DNA from: Chlorogloea sp. CCALA 695
Lineage (GTDB): Bacteria > Cyanobacteriota > Cyanobacteriia > Cyanobacteriales > Chroococcidiopsidaceae
Assembly (NCBI RefSeq): GCF_003003885.1
Contig: NZ_PVWN01000012.1
Span: 1-64,000 of the forward strand
Length of the DNA: 64,000 bases
Reading direction: 5' to 3'
Shown: positions 53,040-61,566 of the stretch, one piece after another
How the letters are laid out: the number at the start of each line of letters is the position of its first letter
Position numbering within the stretch: the first letter of the stretch is position 1
Program-made: the position numbers and the translations under genes
Notes under the pieces: generated by a model
The model's input: only the letters and a program-made list of their open reading frames with translations
What the model was told of the DNA's origin: nothing
Databases searched by the model: none

Positions 53040-55361
53040 CTAATCTACTTTTTCTAATTGAGCAATTCTCGGATCGATGATCTTTTTTTGATTGAGACTA
53101 GGAAAAGCGATCGCTAATGATATCTTGTTCCCAGAACCTAAAATATGCGTAATTTCGCCAATTCCAAAGCTTCGGTGTAAAATGCGATCGCCTACTTGCC
53201 AACTTTGATTAGTAGAAACTGTAGTACGCGCACTCGCTGGGGGTTTAGTTGCAACCCGCGTTTGCTGTCTTGCTGCTAACAATTCTTCTGGTAACTCTGC
53301 TAAAAATTGCGATGGCATGGCGCTTTCACGATTACCATACAAGCGACGTTCGCGGGCGTGAGAAATGTACAATTTTTCTTCAGCGCGAGTTATACCAACG
53401 TAACATAAACGCCGTTCTTCTTCCAAAGATGCCGGATCGTTTAACGAACGAAAATTAGGAAATAAACCTTGTTCTAGTCCTACTAAAAATACTACCGGAA
53501 ATTCTAAACCTTTCGAGGCGTGTAAGGTTAGTAAAGAAACGGCGGTTTGTCCTTCTTTTAAGTTATCCAAATCCGAAGTTAAAGCTGTACTTGCTAGAAA
53601 AGCTCCAAGGTTTGGTTCTTCGGTTTCTTCTTCAAATTGCTTGACAGCGTTATAAAGTTCTTGAACGTTTGCTAGTCTATCGGAACTTTCATCTGTACCT
53701 TGATTTTGTAAGTCTTTGACATAACCCGATTCTTCTAAAACGCCTTGCACAATCTCCGATGGTGTTGCCGTATCTACCTGTCCTTGCCAAGTGCTAATTA
53801 TCCGGGCAAAACTATTTACACCTTTGGCTGAACGACCAGCTAAAGTATTTACAGAAGTTTCATCGCTCAATATTTCCCATAATGGTAAACCTAATTCTTG
53901 GGAAGCTTTGACGAGATTATCTATAGTTGCTTTACCAATTCCGCGCCGGGGGGTATTGATTACACGTAATAAACTTACTGTATCTGCTGGATTTGCGATC
54001 GCTCTCAAGTATCCTAAGATATCTTTAATCTCTTTGCGATCATAGAACTTTAAACCACCGACAATTGTATAAGGTATACCCCGCCGTACTAATAAGTCTT
54101 CAAAAGGGCGAGATTGCGCGTTAGTTCTGTATAAAATAGCAAAACTACCCCAGTGTATATCTGATGTTTTACTTTCTAAAGTCCGAATTTGATTGACTAC
54201 AAAATCTGCTTCAACAGTTTCATCTTCTGCTCTGTAAATATAAATTTGTTCTCCAGCGCCTCTAGTAGGTTTAAGAACTTTATCAATCCGTTGGGTATTA
54301 TTAGAAATTAGTTCGTTAGCCGCTTCTAAAATGTTGTCTGTAGAGCGATAATTTTCTTCTAGCTTAACCATTGTCCGCGTATCATCATCGGGCAAACCAT
54401 CGCCAAAGTTGTTTTGAAACTCTAGCAAAATTGTAAAGTCTGCCATCCGGAAACTATATATAGATTGATCGGCATCGCCAACTACAAATACCGAGCGGTT
54501 TTGCCAATTCCATTCACTTTTAGTCATTTCTCCGTTAGTGACTAAAAGCCGAATTAGATCGTATTGAATCCTGTTAGTATCTTGGTATTCATCTACTAAA
54601 ATATGCTTAAACTTTCTATGCCAATAATTTAATACTTGTTCGTTTTGTTCAAATAATTTAACTGGAATTAAAATCAAGTCGTCAAAATCTAAAGCATTAT
54701 TTTCGGCTAGTTTATCTTGATAGTGACCGTAAACTTCCGCAATTACCCGTCCGCGATAATTTGGCTGATCTCTTTCAAAATCTTGGGGTGTAATTCCTTG
54801 GTTTTTGGCATTACTAATTGCGTAACGAACCGAACGCGGCTCAAACTTTTTATCGTCTAAGTTAAGCTTTCTAACAACAATTTCTTTAACCAATCCTTGA
54901 GCGTCAGATTCATCAAAGATAGAGAAATTACGATTCCATTTACGCCCTTTTTCATCTTGGTACTTTTCAATGTCGTAGCGCAAAATGCGAGATAAAAGGC
55001 TGTGAAACGTTCCCACCCAAAGGTCTTTGATGTATTCTTTATAAACGTGCGATCGCAATTGAACTTGTTGGACTGGTGGCAACTGCTCTAAAGGCTTACC
55101 ATAGTTAGTAATAGCTAATTGCTCGGCAAATAACTTTTGAATGCGATCTTTCATTTCCCGTGCAGCTTTGTTGGTAAAAGTAACTGCCAAGATATTTTCG
55201 GGATCTACTCGATGCTTTAAAATTAAGTTAGAAATACGATAAGTAAGCGCTCTAGTTTTACCAGAACCCGCCCCCGCAACTACCAATAAAGCACCACAAT
55301 AATGCTCTACGGCTTGGCGTTGGCTGGGGTTAAGATGGCTGAGAAAATCGATAGTTGTCAT
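53040..55361 (-). CDS. pcrA: ATP-dependent DNA helicase PcrA/UvrD
   Basis: A 773-residue superfamily 1 helicase for repair and conflict resolution. Walker A is AGAGSGKT (residues 29-36), followed by AVTFTNKAAREMKDRI, the DEYQDTN motif and VVGDADQSIYSFR, then LTLHASKGLEF and VGITRAEEKLY. A short Tudor-like C terminus (GDRILHRSFGIGEITHI) is typical of PcrA. Confidence 0.95.
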   Translation of the reverse strand: MTTIDFLSHLNPSQRQAVEHYCGALLVVAGAGSGKTRALTYRISNLILKHRVDPENILAVTFTNKAAREMKDRIQKLFAEQLAITNYGKPLEQLPPVQQVQLRSHVYKEYIKDLWVGTFHSLLSRILRYDIEKYQDEKGRKWNRNFSIFDESDAQGLVKEIVVRKLNLDDKKFEPRSVRYAISNAKNQGITPQDFERDQPNYRGRVIAEVYGHYQDKLAENNALDFDDLILIPVKLFEQNEQVLNYWHRKFKHILVDEYQDTNRIQYDLIRLLVTNGEMTKSEWNWQNRSVFVVGDADQSIYSFRMADFTILLEFQNNFGDGLPDDDTRTMVKLEENYRSTDNILEAANELISNNTQRIDKVLKPTRGAGEQIYIYRAEDETVEADFVVNQIRTLESKTSDIHWGSFAILYRTNAQSRPFEDLLVRRGIPYTIVGGLKFYDRKEIKDILGYLRAIANPADTVSLLRVINTPRRGIGKATIDNLVKASQELGLPLWEILSDETSVNTLAGRSAKGVNSFARIISTWQGQVDTATPSEIVQGVLEESGYVKDLQNQGTDESSDRLANVQELYNAVKQFEEETEEPNLGAFLASTALTSDLDNLKEGQTAVSLLTLHASKGLEFPVVFLVGLEQGLFPNFRSLNDPASLEEERRLCYVGITRAEEKLYISHARERRLYGNRESAMPSQFLAELPEELLAARQQTRVATKPPASARTTVSTNQSWQVGDRILHRSFGIGEITHILGSGNKISLAIAFPSLNQKKIIDPRIAQLEKVD

Positions 55362-55387
55362 AAGTAATATCTATAAAATAATTTAGT

Positions 55388-55409
55388 TTACAGGCTAAAG
55401 AGCCTGTAA
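55388..55409 (-). terminator. Hairpin after the cax gene
   Basis: A perfect 9-bp stem, TTACAGGCT (55388-55396) with AGCCTGTAA (55401-55409), loop AAAG, lies between the antiporter stop and pcrA. The T run after it is weak. Confidence 0.5.
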
Positions 55410-55415
55410 GAATTT

Positions 55416-56507
55416 TTAAGCTGGGTGAAAGTAAAAAGCTGCACCCAAAACTACATAAGTTGCTAGTAATAATGTTCCTTCTAACCAATTAGAACGCCCA
55501 TCTAAACTAACTAAGTTAGCAACTACAACTGCAACTGCAACTGCAACTACTTCAAAAGGATTGAAATTTAGATCCATTGGTTGATCGATCGCAACTCCAA
55601 CCAAAACTAGAATAGGTGCAACTAAAAGCGCTACGAGTAAGCTAGATCCCATTGCAACTGAAACAGATAGATCCATATTATTTTTTATAGCAACGCCTAC
55701 CGCCGTAACATATTCAGCAGCGCCGCCAACTAAAGGTAGAAGAATTACCCCGGTAAATAATGGAGTCAAACCTAGTCCTTTTGTTGCTTCTTCCACAACA
55801 CCTACAAAAATTTCTGATTCAAAAGCAACACCAAGAGTAGCAACAACTAATACACCAATCCACAGTGTCAAGTTTGGCTTGTGAGCGGGAGTTTCGACTA
55901 CACCATCTGGCGATCCTTCTAATTCTACCAATCCCACCTCATAAAGGTAGCTGTGAGTTTTCAAAGAGAATAGCAACGTCAAAGCGTAAACAATCATTAA
56001 TACAACCGCGACGGTAATTGAGAGATTGCGAATTGCTAAATCTTCAACTCCGTTTGATGTGTAGATTACCATTGTAGGCAAAACGATCGCCGTAACCGCC
56101 AGCGTCATCGACGAACCATTTACCCGCGCGACAATGGGCTGAAATACTTGCTCTTTGTAACGCAGTCCTCCCAGCAGCATAGACAGCCCCATCACGAGCA
56201 ACAAGTTACTAATAATAGTTCCCGTAATACTTGCCTTAACAATGTCTACCAAGCCTGCTTTTAGGGCAACTAGAGCGATAATTAGCTCGGTAGCATTACC
56301 AAATACGGCATTTAACAGCGCCCCAATAGAAGAACCCGCAACAACAGCTATTTCCTCTGTTGCCGTACTTAACCATATCGCCAAAGGCACGATCGCAATT
56401 CCCGAAGTGATAAATACTGTCAGCGTACCCCAGTGCAAATACTCGGCGGCTATTGAAATTGGGATAAAGACAAGTAAACCGATAGAAAGTGTTTTTTTGA
56501 TTGACAT
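55416..56507 (-). CDS. cax: Calcium/proton antiporter (CAX family)
   Basis: A 363-residue membrane antiporter with about eleven hydrophobic segments. The two alpha repeats are GALLNAVFGNATELIIALVA (about residues 62-81) and LPLVGGAAEYVTAVGVAIKN (about residues 256-275), each with the ion-binding Glu. This is a typical prokaryotic CAX protein. Its start is 38 bp from the DUF1232 gene stop on the same strand. Confidence 0.93.
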   Translation of the reverse strand: MSIKKTLSIGLLVFIPISIAAEYLHWGTLTVFITSGIAIVPLAIWLSTATEEIAVVAGSSIGALLNAVFGNATELIIALVALKAGLVDIVKASITGTIISNLLLVMGLSMLLGGLRYKEQVFQPIVARVNGSSMTLAVTAIVLPTMVIYTSNGVEDLAIRNLSITVAVVLMIVYALTLLFSLKTHSYLYEVGLVELEGSPDGVVETPAHKPNLTLWIGVLVVATLGVAFESEIFVGVVEEATKGLGLTPLFTGVILLPLVGGAAEYVTAVGVAIKNNMDLSVSVAMGSSLLVALLVAPILVLVGVAIDQPMDLNFNPFEVVAVAVAVVVANLVSLDGRSNWLEGTLLLATYVVLGAAFYFHPA

Positions 56508-56545
56508 AAAGTTAGATTGCCCTATTCATACAACAAGTTAAATCC

Positions 56546-56929
56546 TCAACCAAATGTAGCTTTTAGCCATACTACCGCCCCAATTCCTAACAAAAACCAC
56601 AAACCAACTATGATAATGGCAGCTACCCAATTTGTCGGCTTACCGTCAGCCATAGCTGTAGCAGCTTTTTCTCGACATTCAACCAATACATCTGGGGGAA
56701 TCATTTTAATTACTAAAGCAATCCCCAAAGGAACCAATATTAGATCGTCAAGATAACCAATTACAGGAATTACATCAGGAATTAAATCGATGGGGCTAAA
56801 AGCATAAGCAACTACCGCCGCCGCCAGCAACCGCGCATACCAAGGTACGCGAGGATCTTTGCAAGCAATGTAAATAGCATAGGTTTCTTGCTTGAGTAGC
56901 TTTAGCTGTTGTTTCCATCTCTGCATCAT
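56546..56929 (-). CDS. DUF1232 / YkvA family membrane protein
   Basis: A 127-residue protein with the DUF1232 core VAYAFSPIDLIPDVIPVIGY (about residues 40-59) followed by LDDLILVPLGI, and an extra C-terminal hydrophobic segment (residues 103-122). Function unknown; likely in the same transcript as the antiporter. Confidence 0.88.
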   Translation of the reverse strand: MMQRWKQQLKLLKQETYAIYIACKDPRVPWYARLLAAAVVAYAFSPIDLIPDVIPVIGYLDDLILVPLGIALVIKMIPPDVLVECREKAATAMADGKPTNWVAAIIIVGLWFLLGIGAVVWLKATFG

Positions 56930-56939
56930 AAATAAAATA

Positions 56940-56953
56940 CCCCCTTGTGGGGG
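56940..56953 (-). terminator. Terminator of the solute-binding protein gene
   Basis: CCCCC-TTGT-GGGGG stem; on the minus strand it is followed by TATTTTATTT, the signature of an intrinsic terminator. Confidence 0.7.
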
Positions 56954-56960
56954 CGAAATA

Positions 56961-57024
56961 GAGCGATCGCACTCCGCGCAGCACTAAGAGCGATCGCACT
57001 CCGCGCAGCACTAAGAGCGATCGC
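56961..57024. repeat. Tandem 27-bp repeat carrying HIP1 octamers
   Basis: Two exact copies of a 27-bp unit (56961-56987, 56988-57014) and the first 10 bases of a third (57015-57024). Each unit holds GCGATCGC, followed by ACTCCGCGCAGCACTAA. It sits between a stop codon and its terminator. Confidence 0.85.
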
Positions 57025-57035
57025 ATATCCAGTAT

Positions 57036-58358
57036 TTAAGCGCGATTATCCCACTCTTGGGCGGCATCAGCCACCGCTTGATCTACAGTTTTCTCTCCTA
57101 ACATTGCTGCTTGCAAGTTTTCATAAATTGCTTTTTGCAAAACGTTGATATTCTTCATCGCCGGAACTAAAACTTCCGCGTTTGGCAACTCTCCAGCGCT
57201 AATTACCCGTGCCTTTTCCAAAGCACTCCCATTGGCTGCAACAGTTTTAAAGTAACTATCAGCAAGGGCGGCGGTTGTCGAAGGTAAAACATTAGCAGCT
57301 TTAGCAAAACTTAGCTGATTTTGATTATTTGTGACAAATAAGGCAAATTTAAGTGCATTATCTGGTTGTTCGGTATCGCGGGGAATCACTAAATTCATTA
57401 CTGCTACGTTTTTTTTGCCCGTTTCTCCGGTGATTTGTGGGGCCGTAGCCGATACTTTAGCAATAGCTGGGGCATTAGTTGCGATCGCTGTTAAAAATTC
57501 TCCTCCCGATGCTAACATTGCCGCTTCTCCAGATTGATACATCTCTATACCATGTCTGTGTCCTTGAGTCAAAACTTCTTTCGGTAGTAAACCATCTTTA
57601 TATAGATTCACCCAGTATTCAAAAGCTGTTTTTCCCACTGGTGTATTAAATGCTGCTTTCCCTTGGTCATCTACCAAAGTTACACCCATTTGTACCAATG
57701 ACTCTAATACTTCAGCAGAATCTTCAGCAACAAAGGTAGTAAACATCGCATATTTACCAGTTTTGTCTTTAAGTTGTTTAGCTACTTGAGCCAGTTGAGT
57801 ATAACTTGTGGGCGGATTACTTACCCCTGCTTGCTTAAGTAACTCAGTATTGTAAATAGTCAATCGTGTAGTTAAATACCAAGGAATACCAAAACTTTTT
57901 CCATCTATAGTACTAGCTTGCCAAATATTCGGTAGATACGTCCCTAACACCTCCTTTGGTACTTTTGCATCCAAGTCTAACCAAGCATTACGAGTTGCGA
58001 GTTGAGAAGCAAAATCTGGGTTAAGATTCACAACATCCGGTGCAGTTTTCGCGGCTACTGCCGTTAAAATTTTGCTTTCCATTGCCGACCAAGGAACATC
58101 AACCCAGTTAATTTTGATACTAGGGTTCTCTGTTTCAAAGGTACTAATTAAGTTTTTGAAATAATCTGTAAACTCTGGCTGTAACTGCATTGTCCAAAAT
58201 TCAAGCGGCGGATTATTAGTGCTAGACTGCGGGGCTTGCGTACTTACATTACCTGTATTACAACTAACAATCCAGCTTAACATTAAGCCCAGCATTGCAA
58301 AAATTCCGAGTTTTTTCCAGGGTTTGATTTTATTTTTTAACCTTTGCATTATTGACAT
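57036..58358 (-). CDS. ABC transporter sugar-binding lipoprotein
   Basis: A 440-residue family 1 extracellular solute-binding protein. The signal peptide (residues 16-32) ends in a lipobox WIVSC, Cys33. The body has LEFWTMQLQPEFTDYFKNLI, WVDVPWSAMESKILTAVAA and APDVVNLNP. Probably binds sugars or glycosyl-glycerol for uptake. No permease or ATPase gene is next to it, so partners lie elsewhere. Confidence 0.9.
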   Translation of the reverse strand: MSIMQRLKNKIKPWKKLGIFAMLGLMLSWIVSCNTGNVSTQAPQSSTNNPPLEFWTMQLQPEFTDYFKNLISTFETENPSIKINWVDVPWSAMESKILTAVAAKTAPDVVNLNPDFASQLATRNAWLDLDAKVPKEVLGTYLPNIWQASTIDGKSFGIPWYLTTRLTIYNTELLKQAGVSNPPTSYTQLAQVAKQLKDKTGKYAMFTTFVAEDSAEVLESLVQMGVTLVDDQGKAAFNTPVGKTAFEYWVNLYKDGLLPKEVLTQGHRHGIEMYQSGEAAMLASGGEFLTAIATNAPAIAKVSATAPQITGETGKKNVAVMNLVIPRDTEQPDNALKFALFVTNNQNQLSFAKAANVLPSTTAALADSYFKTVAANGSALEKARVISAGELPNAEVLVPAMKNINVLQKAIYENLQAAMLGEKTVDQAVADAAQEWDNRA

Positions 58359-58482
58359 TTGTTAGAACTTATGGATTGATTAAGGCAGTTTGACATTTTT
58401 AAGCTACCTTTACGCAAGAGAAGACATTAATATAAATATCTCATCTAGTTTAGTTATCAACCTTTAGGCAATTGACAAAACT

Positions 58483-59601
58483 GTGTTTAATCGTTTTAAA
58501 AATTTATTGGCAAAACGTAAAGTAGGCGTTGGGATTGAACTTGCTTCAGAGAGAATTAATATAGCTCAATTAAGCAAGCAACGTCAGGGGTTTAAACTAA
58601 CGGCATTATCATCTTTTCCGGTTCCTGAAGGAATATTCCAAGATGGTCAAATTGTTGATTCACCTGCCTTGGCAGAATTAATAACTTCAGCCTTAGCTGA
58701 AAGCAAAATCACAGCCCAGCGCGTCGCCACCGCAGTACCCGGTAGAGAATCTTTAGTAAGACTGATTCCCTTACCCGCCGAACTTGACGATCGCGAATTA
58801 CGAGAAATGGTACTAAATCACGAAGCTGGGCTATACTTGCCCTATCCTAGGGAAGAAGCCGACGTTGATTATCAAAAGCTGGGGTACTTCGTCGATGAAG
58901 ATGGCATTGAAAAAGTTCAAGTGCTGCTAGTTGCCACGCGCAAAGAGATTACAGATACTTACATGGATACTTTTGCCCAAGCAGGTTTGGAAGTAGACGT
59001 GCTAGAAATTAATAGTTTTTCCTTAATTCGGACTATCCGCGAACAACTACGGCAATTTGCCCCTCAAGAAGCCGCCGTATTAGTGGATATTGAGTTTGAC
59101 AATACAGAAATTGCCATTATTGTTGATGGAGTGCCGCAGTTTTCGCGCACTGTACCGATTGGGACTTACCAGTTACAAGCGGCATTATTAAGAGCGACAA
59201 AATTGCCCGCAACTAGAGACACGCGGATGCTACAAACGATTTCTATTCCTTCTACCCAAGGCGATGATGTTGAAGATTCGATTACATCAACTAATCCAGG
59301 TATAGCATCATTACTAAGAGTTCTCGGAGAGTTAACGGATGAATTACGCCGCTCTCTCGATTTCTATCTTAATCAAAATAGCAACTTGGAAATTACGCAA
59401 ATTTTATTAGCAGGGCCCGGAGGCGGAATTAATAACCTAGAGGAGTTTTTTCGCCAAAAGTTAAACCTCCCAACAGTGCAGATAGACCCCGTGTCTGCTT
59501 TGTCCCTAGAAGTAAACGAAGATCAATTTACCAAAGCTCAAAGACCGGGATTGGGAATTGTACTTGGATTAGGACTTAGAGAGGCGTGGAGCGATGTATA
59601 G
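58483..59601 (+). CDS. pilM: Type IV pilus assembly protein PilM
   Basis: A 372-residue actin-like ATPase that forms the cytoplasmic ring of the pilus machine with PilN and PilO. GVGIELASERINIAQLSKQ near the start (residues 15-33), AVPGRESLVRLIPLPAEL, then VDIEFDNTEIAII, and GPGGGINNLEEF near the end. It starts with GTG. Overlaps pilN by 8 bp. Confidence 0.94.
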   Translation: MFNRFKNLLAKRKVGVGIELASERINIAQLSKQRQGFKLTALSSFPVPEGIFQDGQIVDSPALAELITSALAESKITAQRVATAVPGRESLVRLIPLPAELDDRELREMVLNHEAGLYLPYPREEADVDYQKLGYFVDEDGIEKVQVLLVATRKEITDTYMDTFAQAGLEVDVLEINSFSLIRTIREQLRQFAPQEAAVLVDIEFDNTEIAIIVDGVPQFSRTVPIGTYQLQAALLRATKLPATRDTRMLQTISIPSTQGDDVEDSITSTNPGIASLLRVLGELTDELRRSLDFYLNQNSNLEITQILLAGPGGGINNLEEFFRQKLNLPTVQIDPVSALSLEVNEDQFTKAQRPGLGIVLGLGLREAWSDV

Positions 59602-60433
59602 TCTCGATGTAAATTTTGTTAGAAGTCGCAAGCCAGTAAAGGCAGATACCGTCTCCAGAAACTTTAGCGTTCCTCGCCTTTCGGGAGACATGACCCCCAT
59701 CTATATAGGTTTGGGTGTAGGGTTAGCGTCTTGTGCCTTGGTAGGAGCGGGGCTAGTAATTTTGTCAGCCCAAAATTCAAGGTTAACATCAGAAGTAGCT
59801 CAGTTAGACCAAACTCTGACCGCGTTGGGTATTCAAGAACAAGAAATTCAACGCACTAAAACCCAGTTGGAGCAAATTAAGGGGCAAAATAGAGCGTTAG
59901 CTACGGTATTTAACCAGATTAGACCTTGGTCAGCTATTTTGCAGGATATTCGCGATCGCATTCCCGCTAATGCCGTCCAAATTCAAAGTATCAAGCAAAT
60001 TGCCCCCACACAAACGGTTGTAGCAGCCACACCCGCAGCTACCCCCGCACCCGCAGCCACCCCAGCAGCTACGCCAGCAGCGACACCTGCCGCCGTCCCC
60101 ATTCCCCCAGCGACTCCGATTCCCGTTAGTGGGGTAGAGATTTCTGGGCTTGCGCGCTCCTTCAACGATGTAAACGATTTAATTTTGACTCTCAAGCAAT
60201 CTTCTTTCCTCCAAAGTGCTGAAACAAGAATAATTACCGCTACGTTGGTGGAAAACCCCGTACAATCAAGCGCTAGGGGAGGCGGTAGGTTGCCACAAGT
60301 TGTAAGTTATACAATTCAATCAACTTTCAGCGATGCTGGTGCAACTCAGCTATTAAGAGAGTTAGAACGCAAAGGTACTTTAGGTCTAGTAACGCGAATT
60401 CGGACACTGCAACAAAAAGGACTTATCCAATAA
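59594..60433 (+). CDS. pilN: Type IV pilus assembly protein PilN
   Basis: A 279-residue inner-membrane protein: YSLDVNFVRSRKP (the PilM-binding N terminus), a single membrane helix (about residues 36-57), a coiled coil (residues 60-105) and the PilN fold. An Ala-Pro-Thr linker (residues 144-175, built of ATPA repeats) is inserted before the last domain. It overlaps pilM and pilO. Confidence 0.92.
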   Translation: MYSLDVNFVRSRKPVKADTVSRNFSVPRLSGDMTPIYIGLGVGLASCALVGAGLVILSAQNSRLTSEVAQLDQTLTALGIQEQEIQRTKTQLEQIKGQNRALATVFNQIRPWSAILQDIRDRIPANAVQIQSIKQIAPTQTVVAATPAATPAPAATPAATPAATPAAVPIPPATPIPVSGVEISGLARSFNDVNDLILTLKQSSFLQSAETRIITATLVENPVQSSARGGGRLPQVVSYTIQSTFSDAGATQLLRELERKGTLGLVTRIRTLQQKGLIQ

Positions 60434-61182
60434 TGACGTTTAGCGATGATTTTATTACGGTCGGCGAAGGGCAAGAATTACAAGGCTCGCCAGATAACTC
60501 CCCCTCTTTGTTTGGCATCAAACTAACACCACAAGTTAGCGGCATTTTAATCGCTGTAGCACTGCTCGCTTTAGCTGCTTACTTGGCTAATAGCTATGTT
60601 ACGCCCCTATGGCAAAAATACGGAGAATTAACAGCAGACCGCGATCTCAAACAGTCACAAGTTAGTCAAAAACAAGCCAATATTAAGCAAGGCGAAGAAC
60701 TAAAAAAGGATTTAGACACAGCAAAAAAAAATCAAACAGAAATTTTATCCTTATTTGCTAACGAAAAAACCTTGGATACTTTATTGCTAGACATCAACCG
60801 CCTAGTTGATTCGGGTAATTCAACTACTGGTGGGGCAGTTGCTAAACTACAAAAATTTGAACCAGTAAATCAATCCGCCGAAATAATCAACGATGGTTCT
60901 TTTGGCTCGGAAGTAAACGGCAAATTAAAACGCCGCATAATTAATATTTCCCTTGCTGGAAATTACGAACAAACCCAGTCAATATTTCGCAACATGGAGC
61001 GCCTGCAACCGTTGTTGATTGTCAATGAGTACACTTCAACGTTGCAGCAAGATCCGGTCGATCCTACTACGGGGCGCTTACCTCCAGCTTCGATCAATAC
61101 AGCGTTCAAACTGCAAGCGCTAATTCCAGCTACTCCCGAAGAAACTGCTGCTGCCGCCGCCGCCGCCGCTCCTAAACAGTAG
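60433..61182 (+). CDS. pilO: Type IV pilus assembly protein PilO
   Basis: A 249-residue partner of PilN, with one membrane helix (about residues 35-53), a coiled coil (residues 65-105) and the PilO fold. The C terminus ends in an alanine run. Its start overlaps the pilN stop by one base. Confidence 0.92.
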   Translation: MTFSDDFITVGEGQELQGSPDNSPSLFGIKLTPQVSGILIAVALLALAAYLANSYVTPLWQKYGELTADRDLKQSQVSQKQANIKQGEELKKDLDTAKKNQTEILSLFANEKTLDTLLLDINRLVDSGNSTTGGAVAKLQKFEPVNQSAEIINDGSFGSEVNGKLKRRIINISLAGNYEQTQSIFRNMERLQPLLIVNEYTSTLQQDPVDPTTGRLPPASINTAFKLQALIPATPEETAAAAAAAAPKQ

Positions 61183-61200
61183 ATGACGCATGAATCGACC

Positions 61201-61230
61201 CAGAACTATGTTTTAGGAATAGTTCTGTTT
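61201..61230 (+). terminator. Terminator after pilMNO
   Basis: CAGAACTAT (61201-61209) pairs perfectly with ATAGTTCTG (61219-61227), followed by TTT. It closes the pilMNO unit, so pilQ probably has its own promoter in the remaining 340-base gap, where nothing else is recognised. Confidence 0.65.
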
Positions 61231-61566
61231 AATGTTTCTTTATCTAGCATTTTTGCCTAGTTCTAAAATCATCAAACCTAATAGGTGCGTGTAATTACTT
61301 AGCAAAGACAAATTTTACAATAAAGATTAAGTGAAGTTATCCGTAAATTCTCGCTTGTATATTTACGGTAGATAGAGATAAGTTTTTGGGGAAGTTTAAT
61401 AGATGAAAAGTACAAAAAAAACTTTAAGAAAAGGTAGTATAGTAACCCTTAACTATCTGCCTGTAAAGTAAACAAATCAGCATAATTTAAGGAATTAAAT
61501 CTAAATAAATAACTAAGTTTAGTATTTTTAGTTCGGCTTTCAAGTAAACATCTATATTTATAATTA

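Noticed and set aside
56796-57026. A 76-codon ORF with repeated LLVLRGVRS
   Set aside because: It is the translation of the 27-bp tandem repeat and overlaps the DUF1232 gene.
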